A stretch of DNA of 64,000 nt, from assembly GCF_000209165.1 (NCBI RefSeq), contig NC_009046.1:744001-808000 (forward strand), written 5' to 3'. The position numbers and the translations under genes are program-made. Origin of the DNA: Scheffersomyces stipitis CBS 6054 (Eukaryota; Ascomycota; Pichiomycetes; Serinales; Debaryomycetaceae). The notes beneath the pieces are model-generated. The model saw nothing but the letters and a program-made list of their open reading frames with translations, was not told where the DNA came from and did not search any database. Shown here piece by piece: positions 1 to 9,988 of this stretch (positions within the stretch are counted from its first letter, which is position 1; the number at the start of each line of letters is the position of its first letter).

Positions 1-1220
1 TCCAAAGATTCTCTGAAGGTGTCCGAGTCATTCAGAAGAGTCTTGACTTTGCTAGCTTTGGCAGTTATCGCAGGGGAGAAAGCAATAGAAATTCAACCGC
101 TGACATCAGCAACATCTCCACAACTGAGAAATCTGGAATTCTGGTTCCACTTAATAGTGGAGAATCTTTGAGATCTTACAGGCTCGATATAGCATTTCCG
201 GATATTTCTCTCTGGGGCGATTGCAAGGAGGTTTTTGAAAAATACAACAGCAAGTTTGAGACTAAAATTATTATTGCACCAACACCCAGTGATTCTCAAT
301 GTGCTACTGCGAGTTCTACAGTAGTTGAATCGCACGATTCTCCTACTCCAGTTACTTCTGAAACCAAAGCTGAGTTTGCTTTATGTGAACAGGTCTGCCC
401 TTGCGAATCTGAGTCAACCACTGACTTCACTGAGCCAGGAGCAACGGCAGAGGTCGAGAAAAATACGCTTTCTGAAGAAGTTTTTCATTCAGATGAAGCT
501 TCATCTGCAGAAGACTCTTTCCTTGACTCGGAATCAACAGCTAGCTTTATAGAACAGGAATCAGCAGAAGCACAGAATATTGTTTCTTCTTCTGTGGTGA
601 CTCGGTCAGATGAGTCTTCACAGTCTGAAGTGTCGTCTACAGAAGAAGGTAATTCGTCTCCGTCGGACTATCAGCCAAATACCGATTCGACCGAACACGA
701 AGAGTCCGCACAAGTCGCAGATCTTGCTTCTCCTGAAGAGACTGATCAATTTCAAGCATCTTTGTCTTCATCCTGCGAAGAATCGACTTGTTCTGAGGAT
801 CTAGATAGGTCTTACGACTTCGACTGCAGCGACCAAGACGACGGCCCAATCGTTGGTCGCGAGCTTTCTATCAAGTTTAATACTGGTCGGTTGTTCAATG
901 ACCAGGAAGAGTATGTTGATGCTGATACAGGAGTCGAATACCGCTTCAACCAGTGGGGCGATCCAGAGGAACTTGTTCCTTACGGATTCAAGAGACTCTC
1001 TTCTCCTTCCAACACCAGAGAGCCAATGAGGTCTGTAATCCGAAACTTGGATCGCAGACCCCAAACCACCGCACAGTATTCCACTGATCCTGTCAGTCTT
1101 GAAGACCTTCGCAAAGCCAACCTTAGGGCATGCAAACGTGAAGCTTCAATCCTAAATGATTGTGTTTCTAGTCTGGAATCCATTCGTGCTGATATTGCAT
1201 TGACCAGTACTAGCCCGTAG
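1..1220 (+). CDS. Ser/Glu-rich unknown protein, 3' part only
   Basis: The frame is open from base 3 to the stop at 1220, so the 5' end lies outside the window; 405 residues are visible. I do not recognise the protein. The first ~115 residues look folded (a stretch reading SYRLDIAFPDISLWGD). They are followed by ~200 residues dominated by Ser, Glu and Thr, with no predicted order. A second possibly folded block holds the segment ELSIKFNTGRLFNDQEEYVD. A basic C-terminal ~70 residues follow. The acidic Ser/Thr tract would suit a phosphorylated linker, but this is inference. No ATG precedes the visible frame, so the true start must be upstream. Confidence 0.75.
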   Translation, partial: QRFSEGVRVIQKSLDFASFGSYRRGESNRNSTADISNISTTEKSGILVPLNSGESLRSYRLDIAFPDISLWGDCKEVFEKYNSKFETKIIIAPTPSDSQCATASSTVVESHDSPTPVTSETKAEFALCEQVCPCESESTTDFTEPGATAEVEKNTLSEEVFHSDEASSAEDSFLDSESTASFIEQESAEAQNIVSSSVVTRSDESSQSEVSSTEEGNSSPSDYQPNTDSTEHEESAQVADLASPEETDQFQASLSSSCEESTCSEDLDRSYDFDCSDQDDGPIVGRELSIKFNTGRLFNDQEEYVDADTGVEYRFNQWGDPEELVPYGFKRLSSPSNTREPMRSVIRNLDRRPQTTAQYSTDPVSLEDLRKANLRACKREASILNDCVSSLESIRADIALTSTSP

Positions 1221-1664
1221 TCTAAATAGACTGTGGAAGACACTCTAATATATAATAATCCGAAAAACACTTTCAATAGTTTCAAGATTCCAGTATATAC
1301 TACGGTGTTGTACTACTCATAGTAGAACAATGGAGGCCCTTGCCTAATTGAGATATCTTTTATGTGTATAATTGTCCAACAAACCACATTTCTAATAATG
1401 TAGAATTAGTCAATTGTATTTAGCGCTACTTACACCTACTGATACATCTGGGATCATTTCTGTGCTGACTTGAATAGAGCTATTTCTAAGAGTTGTGCTC
1501 TCTCATTTGGTAGTATCGCTTTGTAAAATGTTGCACCCAAGTATTCCGTAGGTTGTGTATAGGAAAGGTTGCATACATCCATAAGAGAAAATCATATAAC
1601 TGGAAATTAAATCTTATCATTGCTCCTTACTACCAAAATACAAAATTGAAGCAATTTACTCTCT
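1221..1664. other. Intergenic spacer, promoter of the SRAP gene
   Basis: This A+T-rich stretch of 444 bases separates the Ser/Glu-rich gene from the SRAP gene, both on the plus strand. I see no RNA gene, repeat or clear binding site in it. It presumably holds the terminator of the first gene and the promoter of the second. Confidence 0.6.
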
Positions 1665-2799
1665 ATGTGTGGTAGATTTGCTTTAGGATTTGTACGTTTA
1701 TGTATTCTATTCACAATTGAATTTTCTTCAATTGGCTCTACTAACAAATCAATAGAGTGTAGAGGATCTTCCTCAACAGTTCAACGAAACCGCGCTATAC
1801 AATAACAACGATACTTCAGCTTTCAGAGAAGTTTCCGACGGAGTATATGAGACAAACGCCATACAAGGATCTGAAGAAAATATCCGTGTACAATTTGATG
1901 TTTCCAGAGTTCACAATTGGTATCCTTCCTACAATATTGCACCTACCAATGCTGCGTTAATGATCTATATGGTAAACACAAGTGATGCTGACTACAGATA
2001 TGTGTTGGAACCGCTGAAGTTTGGCATGATACCGTATTGGGCGAAGCCGACTGACCCCGAGCCGACCAAAAATGGCGTTGCCTATTCCAGGGAGATCCAG
2101 AAACATCAATCTAAATACTTCAACTGTAGGAAAGAGACATTGGCACAGAGCAAGAGTGTCTGGAGTAGCAGTAGAAAGAATAAAAGATGCGTAGTACCAA
2201 TTCAAGGCTATTTTGAATGGTTGAAATCGAAAACAGACAAGGTCCCACATTACGTCCACTCGAAATCGTCTTCTATTATATACCTAGCTGGACTCTACTC
2301 CCACAATACGAACTACACAGAAAACACGAACGTCAATGGTGAATACCTTTCTTCGTTTGCAATAGTAACCGGTGCTGCTACGAAAACAGACGAATATGAT
2401 ATCTCGTGGTTGCATAGTCGAAAACCCATAATGCTAGTTCCTGGTTCTCAAGAATGGTTCGACTGGCTCGATCCTAATAAGACTTGGAACGAGAACTTAC
2501 TAGACACAAGTTTGAATGTTGAACATAACAAGGCATATAAAGATATCGAGGGCTATCCAGTGTCGAAAGAAGTAGGTAACCCATCCAACAAGAGCGATAA
2601 CATTATCAAAAGAGAGGAGAAGAAACCTCAAAAATCTATTACTCTGTTCTTTAGTCCTACAAAACGAATCAAAAAAGAAGAGACACAGCTGGAAGAAAAT
2701 TCCCCTGCGAAAAAGAAAATCAAAACAGAATCTAATGATACTAGTAGAACTAAGGTCAAGACCGATTCTAGTGAGACTATAGTCAAGGAAGAGCAGTAG
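1665..2799 (+). CDS. HMCES-like SRAP-domain abasic-site DNA-protein crosslinker (spliced)
   Basis: SRAP proteins crosslink through Cys2 to abasic sites in single-stranded DNA and shield them during replication. The gene has two exons. Exon 1 (1665-1691) encodes MCGRFALGF and exon 2 (1756-2799) continues in frame, giving 356 residues. Family hallmarks are present: the N-terminal MCGR with Cys2, the YNIAPT block (Asn ~69), GYFEW (Glu ~163) and WLHSRKPIM (His ~229). The acidic/basic tail from ~280 carries a perfect PIP box, QKSITLFF (301-308). It also has several SUMO-consensus-like sites (IKKE, IKTE, VKEE). The PIP box suggests PCNA recruitment, as in human HMCES. The S. cerevisiae relative is YMR114C. 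Without the intron the frame lacks the catalytic Cys, so the splice model is well supported. Confidence 0.93.
1692..1755 (+). other. Spliceosomal intron in the SRAP gene
   Basis: The 64-base intron starts GTACGT at 1692, carries a perfect TACTAAC branch point at 1739-1745, and ends AATAG at 1755. It is phase 0, and removal joins MCGRFALGF to SVEDLPQQF. A very early intron after a tiny first exon is the typical hemiascomycete arrangement. Confidence 0.9.
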
Positions 2800-2843
2800 A
2801 TAGGTATAGATATTTGTATTACAATATAAGTAATGTAGATTGT

Positions 2844-2853
2844 ATCACGTGAC
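2844..2853 (+). promoter_or_regulatory. E-box (ATCACGTGAC) upstream of RSM24
   Basis: A CACGTG core (2846-2851) in the form ATCACGTGAC lies ~140 bases before the RSM24 start, in a spacer of only 188 bases. CACGTG is the Cbf1/bHLH site. In CTG-clade yeasts Cbf1 is known to act at respiratory and mitoribosomal promoters. Use here is inferred. Confidence 0.5.
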
Positions 2854-2987
2854 CGAAATATTGGTCGTGCCCGTGAAGTGAAAAAAATTATTAGAACCAA
2901 TATTGAGTTCTAGCGATTTTTCAGTATTGACATTAACATCAGAAGTTTTACAAAGCCAAGAAGACTGAACCAAACCAACCACCTAAT

Positions 2988-3911
2988 ATGAAGGTCTTAA
3001 GAACGTGTTTGAGAGTCCAGGCTGGCCGCTTCTACAGCAAGGCTGTGGAAGCTGGATCTCAACCACTCTTTCTCAATCCCCATGAATGGAAAGGACTTCC
3101 AGCAGACCAGATCTTTGAATTGCATAACCTTAGAAAGGAATATTTAGGTGACAAATACAACCCCAGCGATGAAGAGAGAAATGCCATTTTGTCCACTATT
3201 ACTGCTTTGGCTAAAAATACGCCTGAATTGGACTACACTTATGAAATTGACAATTTCCAGGAAAGATTCATGAACAACACTCCTATGAATAAAAGAGGTT
3301 TGCCTCAAAAGAGGAGCAACACCTATGTGATAGAAAAGGGTGAAACTCCTCATCAGAAAAGAAGAATCGAACAGTTGGCGAGAGTGAGTGCCTACGAAAT
3401 GCCATTGTTGGCTAAGTTCCGTCAAAGTTATGAGCCCAAACCAGCCTCTGAGACACCTCTTAAATTAACATACAACACCGATTTCAGCAACGAGTCTAAC
3501 AAGTTCAACAGACAAGTCACTTTAAATGTCAACATAAATGACTTGGGTCTTTCAGACAAGCAGCAGCACAAGTTCATCTTGTTGGCTGGGAACAAGTACA
3601 ACTTTGACACGACCACGTTGAGATTGAAAACAGACCAGTTCTCAGAAGCTGCCCAAAATGCCCGTTGGTTAGTTGACACCTTCAACAAGTTGTTGGCAGA
3701 AGCTAAGGACTTGTCTAAAGAAGACTTTGCTGATATCCCATTGGACAGACGTCACATGAAGCTTTTGAAGACAAAATACGAGCCACAGTTCCCAGAAGCG
3801 TGGAAAAGACCCCAAGATGCTCCAGTTGTCAAACACAACGTAGTAAACAGATTGGTAGAGCTAGTCAAGGAGAAGAAGGATGACCAATATGTTTCCGGCT
3901 TGAGTCCATAG
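2988..3911 (+). CDS. RSM24: Mitochondrial small ribosomal subunit protein mS35
   Basis: This is a structural protein of the mitochondrial 37S ribosomal subunit. It has 307 residues, against ~319 for S. cerevisiae Rsm24. The N-terminus (MKVLRTCLRVQAGRFYSKA) is a typical matrix-targeting presequence: basic, without acidic residues, ending in an RFYS cleavage-like motif. The central and C-terminal parts hold the MRP-S28/mS35 domain, with recognisable stretches such as VTLNVNINDLGLSDKQQHKFILLAG and the RHMKLLKTKYEPQFPEAWKRP region near the end. The start is the first ATG after a short spacer. A CACGTG box lies upstream. Confidence 0.88.
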   Translation: MKVLRTCLRVQAGRFYSKAVEAGSQPLFLNPHEWKGLPADQIFELHNLRKEYLGDKYNPSDEERNAILSTITALAKNTPELDYTYEIDNFQERFMNNTPMNKRGLPQKRSNTYVIEKGETPHQKRRIEQLARVSAYEMPLLAKFRQSYEPKPASETPLKLTYNTDFSNESNKFNRQVTLNVNINDLGLSDKQQHKFILLAGNKYNFDTTTLRLKTDQFSEAAQNARWLVDTFNKLLAEAKDLSKEDFADIPLDRRHMKLLKTKYEPQFPEAWKRPQDAPVVKHNVVNRLVELVKEKKDDQYVSGLSP

Positions 3912-4678
3912 TGTTTATAAGTTATACGATTCCTGTACATATACGAATTATAAGAAAGCATTACTAGAGCTGCTTGTTGTACTCTAGACAAGATATATCT
4001 CGGTGGACTTACATTTTTCAAAAAGTATTCATATATTTTATAAGTTGTCTTCTGTGTAAATATAAATCAAGTAATATGCAACAGTAATTCACCAATTTAA
4101 TTGTCGTAGGCCATGATATAGAGACAACAACACTTGTCATGAATCAAATAACCACCTTCACGATCTGGTAATACTTTAACGATAAACAGAAAATTCTCCC
4201 CTTGCTCGCCCTTGTCGATTTGCAAAGCTAACGTCCTTGTATCGTCAACGATACTGGGAATACCTGGTTCAACATGTACGTAAAAACTTCAGGAGTATCA
4301 CAATTACCATACTACGTCATCTATTAGGGACAGTTCTAGTTACGCGTTAAGAGTTGCACAACTGTGTATTATCGTATCCTGTAATTTTGTTCGACTCATC
4401 GATGGAAACACTCCAATTGAGTTATAACTGCCTCTAACATGAATTCCAAATGTAGTTAAATATACCACATTTCTTGTCTTTCGAAGCCAGTTAGTAGACG
4501 ACATAACGATCACATGCTGCCAGCAGATGGACTCCTTAAATTCAACCATTAATTTCCTTATCGCATAAACCACACTCAATCAAAACGTCATGATAAATTG
4601 GGATACCGATCAAAGGCATCTTAGTCTGCCTAACTTCTCTAGGGGCTCTTATCCTTCTTTGATCCCTAATACTGGTAA

Positions 4679-4692
4679 CGTTCACGTGAACG
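4679..4692. promoter_or_regulatory. 14-bp perfect palindrome around CACGTG
   Basis: CGTTCACGTGAACG reads the same on both strands. It contains a CACGTG E-box core flanked by symmetric GTT/AAC. It lies in the RSM24-NGG1 spacer, about 1 kb before NGG1. A dimeric bHLH site is the obvious reading, but distance to any promoter makes function uncertain. Confidence 0.35.
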
Positions 4693-4899
4693 CAGGCGGA
4701 GGATTGGAAAGACGGACTAGCGAATTTGTCACAACCAAATGCGTAGCTCCCCAAGCGAAACTTCCCACAAGAAACAAGATTCCTCCCAACTGCCACACAA
4801 ACCAAATAAATAAATAGCTGCCCAAGAGAAAGGAGAGAACGCTGAACTCTAACACAAGGCAAATAAATATACATGTATAGCCACCAATCGCATTTAAAG

Positions 4900-5079
4900 C
4901 TAATAAGGGGCAAAGAATACCGGAACGGCCGTTACTGCGATGTATACATAGGCTGATTTATTCAACCTGAAAATTTCGAGCCAACCATTTGCATCCTTTA
5001 TATCCCATACTCCAAGAGTCTTGTATGAACAAATTCTCGAACCTAATCCTATAATGGATTCCAGCACGGCACTAAACAT
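4900..5079 (-). CDS. Possible small ORF with hydrophobic C-terminus (unrecognised)
   Basis: A minus-strand frame with a real ATG at 5079 encodes 59 residues. The middle is amphipathic (GVWDIKDANGWLEIFRLNK) and the last ~17 residues are hydrophobic (AYVYIAVTAVPVFFAPY), like a tail anchor. I do not recognise it. It overlaps a 67-residue frame on the same strand, so at most one is translated. It could be a small membrane protein, a first exon, or chance. Confidence 0.2.
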   Translation of the reverse strand: MFSAVLESIIGLGSRICSYKTLGVWDIKDANGWLEIFRLNKSAYVYIAVTAVPVFFAPY

Positions 5080-5703
5080 GCAAATGTGTCTACGTTCTCT
5101 CCGTCCGTATCATTATAACACATAAAAATATGCAAGAGCAGCTCTTGCACGGCTCTAATTCGAAACAATGCTGATATCCTTTTCTTCTGAGCCAGCGCTT
5201 CAGGTAAATGGACTAATAAGCTAGTAACGAGAGTAAATGGATAGCTCCCCATGTGACAGGAAGAGAGAATTTTAAGGTCTCAGACAACGCTAATACGGCT
5301 ATTAAGAACAGTGGAAGGACCAATTGCGGCCTGAGTATAAAAGCTTATTTACCCAATGCCATCTCGGTATCACTGTAGGTTGTTGCTTGAAGTCTTCTTC
5401 CACACTACATTCAGCATAGAAGAGAAGTTAACATATAAATTATAGATGAAGATATCCCAGAAACTCCCCTTTACGAATAATCCTGCATATTTTCTGTCAA
5501 GTCAATCTCGGAACGAAAATTAATGTTGGTAGATTAGAATACCAAGAATAGACACCAGTTCACATATCACATACCACCAGCATTGCCGGTATCATCAGTT
5601 AGGAGTAGTTGTTGTCTAGTTTACTTTTCAAGACGTGCATCCAAATCCGGGTAAGCTACGTTCTGATTTCACCAATTACTATCACATCAAAACACACCTG
5701 GCC

Positions 5704-7551
5704 ATGAGCAGTGACAAACACTCAGCATCTACGACTCTAGATGACATAATCAACGAGCTTAAGTTGACGTACGACTCGTCGGTGGGTCTTCTAGATGGAG
5801 ATTCGCTACGGACGATTCCAAATACGAACACTTTGTTAAACTTAAGCAAGTTGTTAAATAAATTATCACGTGAGTTGAATGATGTAGAACTGGATGACGA
5901 CCTGATATTGGCCAAAATCAACCTGGGGCTCAATAAGAATGAAGACGAGGACGAAGAAGACAACGAGAAAGAAATTGAGGACGAAAACAAGAAAAGGTCT
6001 TTTTCTGACGCTGTAAGCGATCAGGACGACGACGACGAAGATTCTGTATCGCTAGCCAAGAGACGTAAAGTGAGCACAGGAACCAAGATCAAGCTGGAAC
6101 AAGACGAAGAACAGACTAAGTCGCTGATCGACGAATCAGAACAAGTCAATTCAAAAGATGATCCGGTACCGCCTGAACAAAGTGGATCTTTTACAAAAGA
6201 AAATGATACCAGATTGAAAAACCCAAAGTCTGAGTTTGTTAGTTCGCAGACTTTATCAGCCGCAGCTATAGCAGAATTAGGATTGTTTTCAGAAGACAAT
6301 AATGGGTTGGAAACTCAAGGCAAAGAGTATCTCAAAAAGAAGTATGGTGTAGCATCTTATCCGGAAAACGATCTATTAAACCTTCTTCCTGGCAAGATCC
6401 CCAACATAGATTTCTCCAAGAACAAGCCACCCAGTAACCAAGTTCAGTTCACAACTTTCCAGTCGTATATTGAATCATTCTTTAGGCCCTTTCTGAGCGA
6501 AGACCTTGAGTTGTTAAATGAGAGAAATATCATTCCACCTGGATTTGAAAAGCAAGAGTATGATCCGGATGTGAGTCCATTTCTCATTCCCAAGTTGGGA
6601 AAGTTCTATGCTGACTTGTGGGCAGATGAAGATTCGACATTAAGTTCAAAATTGAACTCTCCTGCTTATCAGCAAGCAGCTCCGGACTCATATAAGCCTA
6701 AAGGAACGTTTGATAACTTGACAGACGATACGCTTTTCACTGAAGAAATCTCGTGTGGGCCACTTTCTAGTAGATTGCTTTCTGCTATCTTAAGTAACAA
6801 CGACGGCTCCGATGATTATGAGGAGAAGGAAGAAGGATCAAACGAGGAAGATCCATCATCAAATCTCAACTTGGACGATGAAGTGGCTACACAACTCAAC
6901 AGTGGAGAGGACTACAAGTTGACTGCTGAAGCTAACGATTTTCACTCGATAGAAGAGAGGCTCAAGCGTGAGTTGAAGTACATTGGCATATTCATGAACC
7001 TTCCGTTATCGAAAGAAGACAGCAAGTTCAAAGGTAAGCAAAATGGCAGACCTAAGAAAGCTGGTATAAGCATTATAGATAACGACGAATGGGTCAAAAA
7101 TAAAGAAGATGACGAAGTGTGTGCTGAAATAAGAGCGCACCAGAAGGAGTTAAGGGAGGTGGTCAGCAGGAATAGACTGAACAGAAAGAAGTTGATTCCG
7201 ATAATCGAAGAGCAGATCGCCTACCAAGAATATTGTACTATATTGGAAGATCTCGACAAGCAAGTAGACCAAGCGTACATGAAGAGGCTTAAGGGTAAGA
7301 GCAAGAAGAAGAAGGTGGACGTTACTACTCCTCAACAGCAGGCCGTTAACAGTGGATTGAGAGCCTTATTAGAAAAGAGACAGAGGTGGATAAACAATAT
7401 CGGTAATCTTTTCAGACCCGGTGAGATCATGAAGAGAGTACCCAGCGAGTCTATATTAGTTCAAGAAGGAACGGTAGAACAAGAAACTATTGATGACGAC
7501 AATACCGATGCCGTATCGACTGCCGTGGATATCCTTGCTGATAAGTCTTGA
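5704..7551 (+). CDS. NGG1: Ada3/Ngg1, SAGA/ADA histone acetyltransferase module subunit
   Basis: Ngg1/Ada3 joins Ada2 and Gcn5 in the HAT module of SAGA and ADA, and supports nucleosome acetylation in the nucleus. The protein has 615 residues (~700 in S. cerevisiae). Residues ~75-170 are very acidic and low complexity. The C-terminal ~200 residues hold the Ada3 signature domain: ELKYIGIFMNLPLSKED, then an AEIRAHQKELREVV helix, a basic KRLKGKSKKKK run, and the ALLEKRQRWINNIG block. I start at the ATG at 5704. The frame continues upstream to 5635 but contains no earlier ATG. Confidence 0.9.
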   Translation: MSSDKHSASTTLDDIINELKLTYDSSVGLLDGDSLRTIPNTNTLLNLSKLLNKLSRELNDVELDDDLILAKINLGLNKNEDEDEEDNEKEIEDENKKRSFSDAVSDQDDDDEDSVSLAKRRKVSTGTKIKLEQDEEQTKSLIDESEQVNSKDDPVPPEQSGSFTKENDTRLKNPKSEFVSSQTLSAAAIAELGLFSEDNNGLETQGKEYLKKKYGVASYPENDLLNLLPGKIPNIDFSKNKPPSNQVQFTTFQSYIESFFRPFLSEDLELLNERNIIPPGFEKQEYDPDVSPFLIPKLGKFYADLWADEDSTLSSKLNSPAYQQAAPDSYKPKGTFDNLTDDTLFTEEISCGPLSSRLLSAILSNNDGSDDYEEKEEGSNEEDPSSNLNLDDEVATQLNSGEDYKLTAEANDFHSIEERLKRELKYIGIFMNLPLSKEDSKFKGKQNGRPKKAGISIIDNDEWVKNKEDDEVCAEIRAHQKELREVVSRNRLNRKKLIPIIEEQIAYQEYCTILEDLDKQVDQAYMKRLKGKSKKKKVDVTTPQQQAVNSGLRALLEKRQRWINNIGNLFRPGEIMKRVPSESILVQEGTVEQETIDDDNTDAVSTAVDILADKS

Positions 7552-8160
7552 GCCATAATTATAGTAATAATTATATTAACACAAAAACCGATTTCTTAAC
7601 GACTTTAATATACGACAATACGATAAATGTATATATAAATTAGGATGCGAAAGCATGAGATTACAGATGACTATTACTTCGAAATAAGGTACAAAATAAT
7701 CCCACAAGAACGGCAATTTCATTTCTGGAATTCTTCGGACAGGATACGATAAAAAAAGCTGGTCAAAAGTGAAATATGGTTATTGTCAGCACGTTCATTC
7801 AAGGCTAGGTGTTGTAAATCAGTGTGTAAAAGGAATGGCAAATAATACAGCTACTCACTGCACAAAATTTATTTATTTCCAGAAGGTAAGGGCTGTAAAG
7901 TGGAGATAGGAAAAGACCAATGAGCTTTGGCGCACACTATTTCAAAGGGTATATATAGATTATATTTTCCATAGGGAAATACACGAATATTATCCACTTG
8001 AGGGGTGAATCTTATCTTAAGATGGTAAATGTAAGATGACGAGACTTTTTGATGATTCAGATACACCTCGTAGAATTCGTACAAAAGCGTATATTGATAA
8101 ATATATATAGATCATTGAATCTGAAAGAAGAAGATAATAGACCTTAGTGCTACACTTGCA
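7552..8160. other. Intergenic spacer before the F-box/LRR gene
   Basis: These 609 A+T-rich bases hold the NGG1 terminator and the promoter of the downstream gene. TATATATA-like runs occur at ~7952 and ~8098. I see no RNA gene or repeat family member. Confidence 0.55.
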
Positions 8161-9945
8161 ATGTCGTTTTCCATTATAAACAAAGTTAAGCTGTTTCCTG
8201 CTGAGATTCAATGTCAAATAATCGATTATTTAGCTTTTGACGACTTGGAAAGCTTGCTCAGAATACAAACACCTTTTCAAGACCATGTAGTTGACTTGCT
8301 TTTTCAGTATATAGTGCTAAATGATTGTGAACCCAACGACGAGTCTATCCAATGGAAATGGCATACAGTGGGTATGTTAGTTGATCTTTTCCAAAGATAT
8401 CCGAAGATGACATTCTCTGAAATCTTGGGTGATCTCACCAGCATATATGAGTTACATTTGGCAAGACCTGGTATCCTTAACAGATCAACTACAGTTACTA
8501 TAAGGTGCGATTGTATGGAAGGCGAAGATGCCGCAGACCTATTGAAAGAGCTCTGCAGTCACTCGTACTCTATCAATATAGAAGAATGTTCTATCGAGAG
8601 CAAATCTATGGTTGAGGCTATTTCTCCCACTTTGACAGGGTTAGGTATGTTCCAGGAAAGATTCAAAAAGGGTTATGATCTCAGCTATGAGCTTACCGAG
8701 TTGGGAACTTGCTCTAATCTTAGACAATTGGAACTAACTGAAATGCCAATTACCTCTTCTCAGATAAGGTTCCTACCAAGATGCCTAGAGAAATTGACTT
8801 TTGAATTAGAAGTCGAGAGCTTTTCATCTGTCCATGTATTAGAACTTCCTAATTGTCTCATATATCTTTCCATGAAGCTCTCCCAAACTAGTAGTTCCCT
8901 TAAAAATGTAGAAATCAACGTCGAGTGCCTTTCAAATTTGAGAATACTCGAGTTGAAATACTTCCAAATACATTCTTTGTCATCTTGGATCCTCCCAAAG
9001 GGAGTTGTTCAATTGTCAGTAATATCATGTGGAATTAAAGATCTCTCAGGATTGCTGAACTTGTGCAACTTGAACAAGTTGGTACTACAACTAAATCCAA
9101 AAACTGAAATCGACTTCACCGTATTGCCCTCTAGTATCAGAAGGCTATGGTTGTATTGTGAAAGTGTACCTAACGAAATATGTCAGTTGTCATCTTACAT
9201 TCAGTTAAATCTTGTAGTTACAAGTCTAGGATCTGACAGAGATTTCTCAAAGATCAAGAACTTGAATAGCCTATATCTCAATGGAACGTCGTGGGCCACT
9301 TCTACAAACTTCACGTCTCTCGGTGACTTAAAACTTCCGTCGCAATTAAAGGAAATATCATTTAACATGTTCCTAGGTCTACAAAACATTCGTGATTTGC
9401 AATCTGGAAATTGTTTATCGTCGTTAGCCCTTAATGGAAAGTTTGGCCCAATGCTAGTCAAGTCACTTCTAAGAGGCAACGTTTTTCCAGAATCACTAGT
9501 GGATATACGATTGTTTATTGAGTTGACGAGTTCAGATTGGGTGGTTGATTCTAGAACCTACCCCAAAGAATACATTTCGTTCGGAGCTGAAGGTTCACAA
9601 AATTTAAGATTTGGGAATTCATTGTGTTTACCAAACAAGTTACAAAGGTTGGCTATAGTGTGTGATTCGTTAGTAGCAGAAGGTGATCTCAATCTACCTT
9701 CTAGTATCCAAGAAGTTCACTTAAAGGTATTTGCATACATACAGATGTCAAAACTAGTAATTCCCGAAGCTGTAAGAAGGATTCTGCTCCCAGAAGTTTT
9801 ACCTAAAGCAGATTTCCATCTGTATCATTTCCCTACATCTTTAACAGATATTTATGTTCCTGACGAGAGTTATAAAGTAACACTTAGGAATACCAATAAC
9901 ATTAAATGGCTCAATGTATATCCTCCAGTAGCTAAAGATATATAG
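8161..9945 (+). CDS. F-box-like leucine-rich-repeat protein
   Basis: The protein has 594 residues. Residues ~10-50 (KLFPAEIQCQIIDYLAFDDLESLL) match the F-box pattern: Leu-Phe-Pro, then an Ile/Ile helix ending in a DYL-D-L turn. The rest is a run of irregular leucine-rich repeats, for example LRQLELTEMPITSSQIRFLP and LRILELKYFQIHSLSSWILP. F-box proteins couple substrates to Skp1-Cullin ubiquitin ligases, and LRRs usually form the substrate arm. Such genes form expanded, fast-evolving families in CTG-clade yeasts, so I assign no symbol. Its stop lies only 43 bases from the stop of the convergent mannosyltransferase gene. Confidence 0.7.
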   Translation: MSFSIINKVKLFPAEIQCQIIDYLAFDDLESLLRIQTPFQDHVVDLLFQYIVLNDCEPNDESIQWKWHTVGMLVDLFQRYPKMTFSEILGDLTSIYELHLARPGILNRSTTVTIRCDCMEGEDAADLLKELCSHSYSINIEECSIESKSMVEAISPTLTGLGMFQERFKKGYDLSYELTELGTCSNLRQLELTEMPITSSQIRFLPRCLEKLTFELEVESFSSVHVLELPNCLIYLSMKLSQTSSSLKNVEINVECLSNLRILELKYFQIHSLSSWILPKGVVQLSVISCGIKDLSGLLNLCNLNKLVLQLNPKTEIDFTVLPSSIRRLWLYCESVPNEICQLSSYIQLNLVVTSLGSDRDFSKIKNLNSLYLNGTSWATSTNFTSLGDLKLPSQLKEISFNMFLGLQNIRDLQSGNCLSSLALNGKFGPMLVKSLLRGNVFPESLVDIRLFIELTSSDWVVDSRTYPKEYISFGAEGSQNLRFGNSLCLPNKLQRLAIVCDSLVAEGDLNLPSSIQEVHLKVFAYIQMSKLVIPEAVRRILLPEVLPKADFHLYHFPTSLTDIYVPDESYKVTLRNTNNIKWLNVYPPVAKDI

Positions 9946-9988
9946 GTACAATTCTATAAACGAAACTTTTTTGCAGCCATTTTTGCAC

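Larger units (their letters stand above)
3912..5703. other. Long spacer with minus-strand protein-like open frames
   Basis: This 1.8-kb gap between RSM24 and NGG1 has no gene I can name. On the minus strand it holds a 63-codon open frame ending at 4097 with no ATG start, a 59-residue ATG frame (4900-5079) and an overlapping 67-residue ATG frame (5049-5252). It also holds a perfect palindrome at 4679-4692. The frames read like protein but overlap each other and lack obvious splice sites. They may be a decayed gene, a spliced short gene or chance. No tRNA is visible. Confidence 0.45.

Noticed and set aside
5635..5703. In-frame extension of NGG1 upstream of its ATG
   Set aside because: The extended frame begins with GTG and has no earlier ATG, so the start at 5704 is used.
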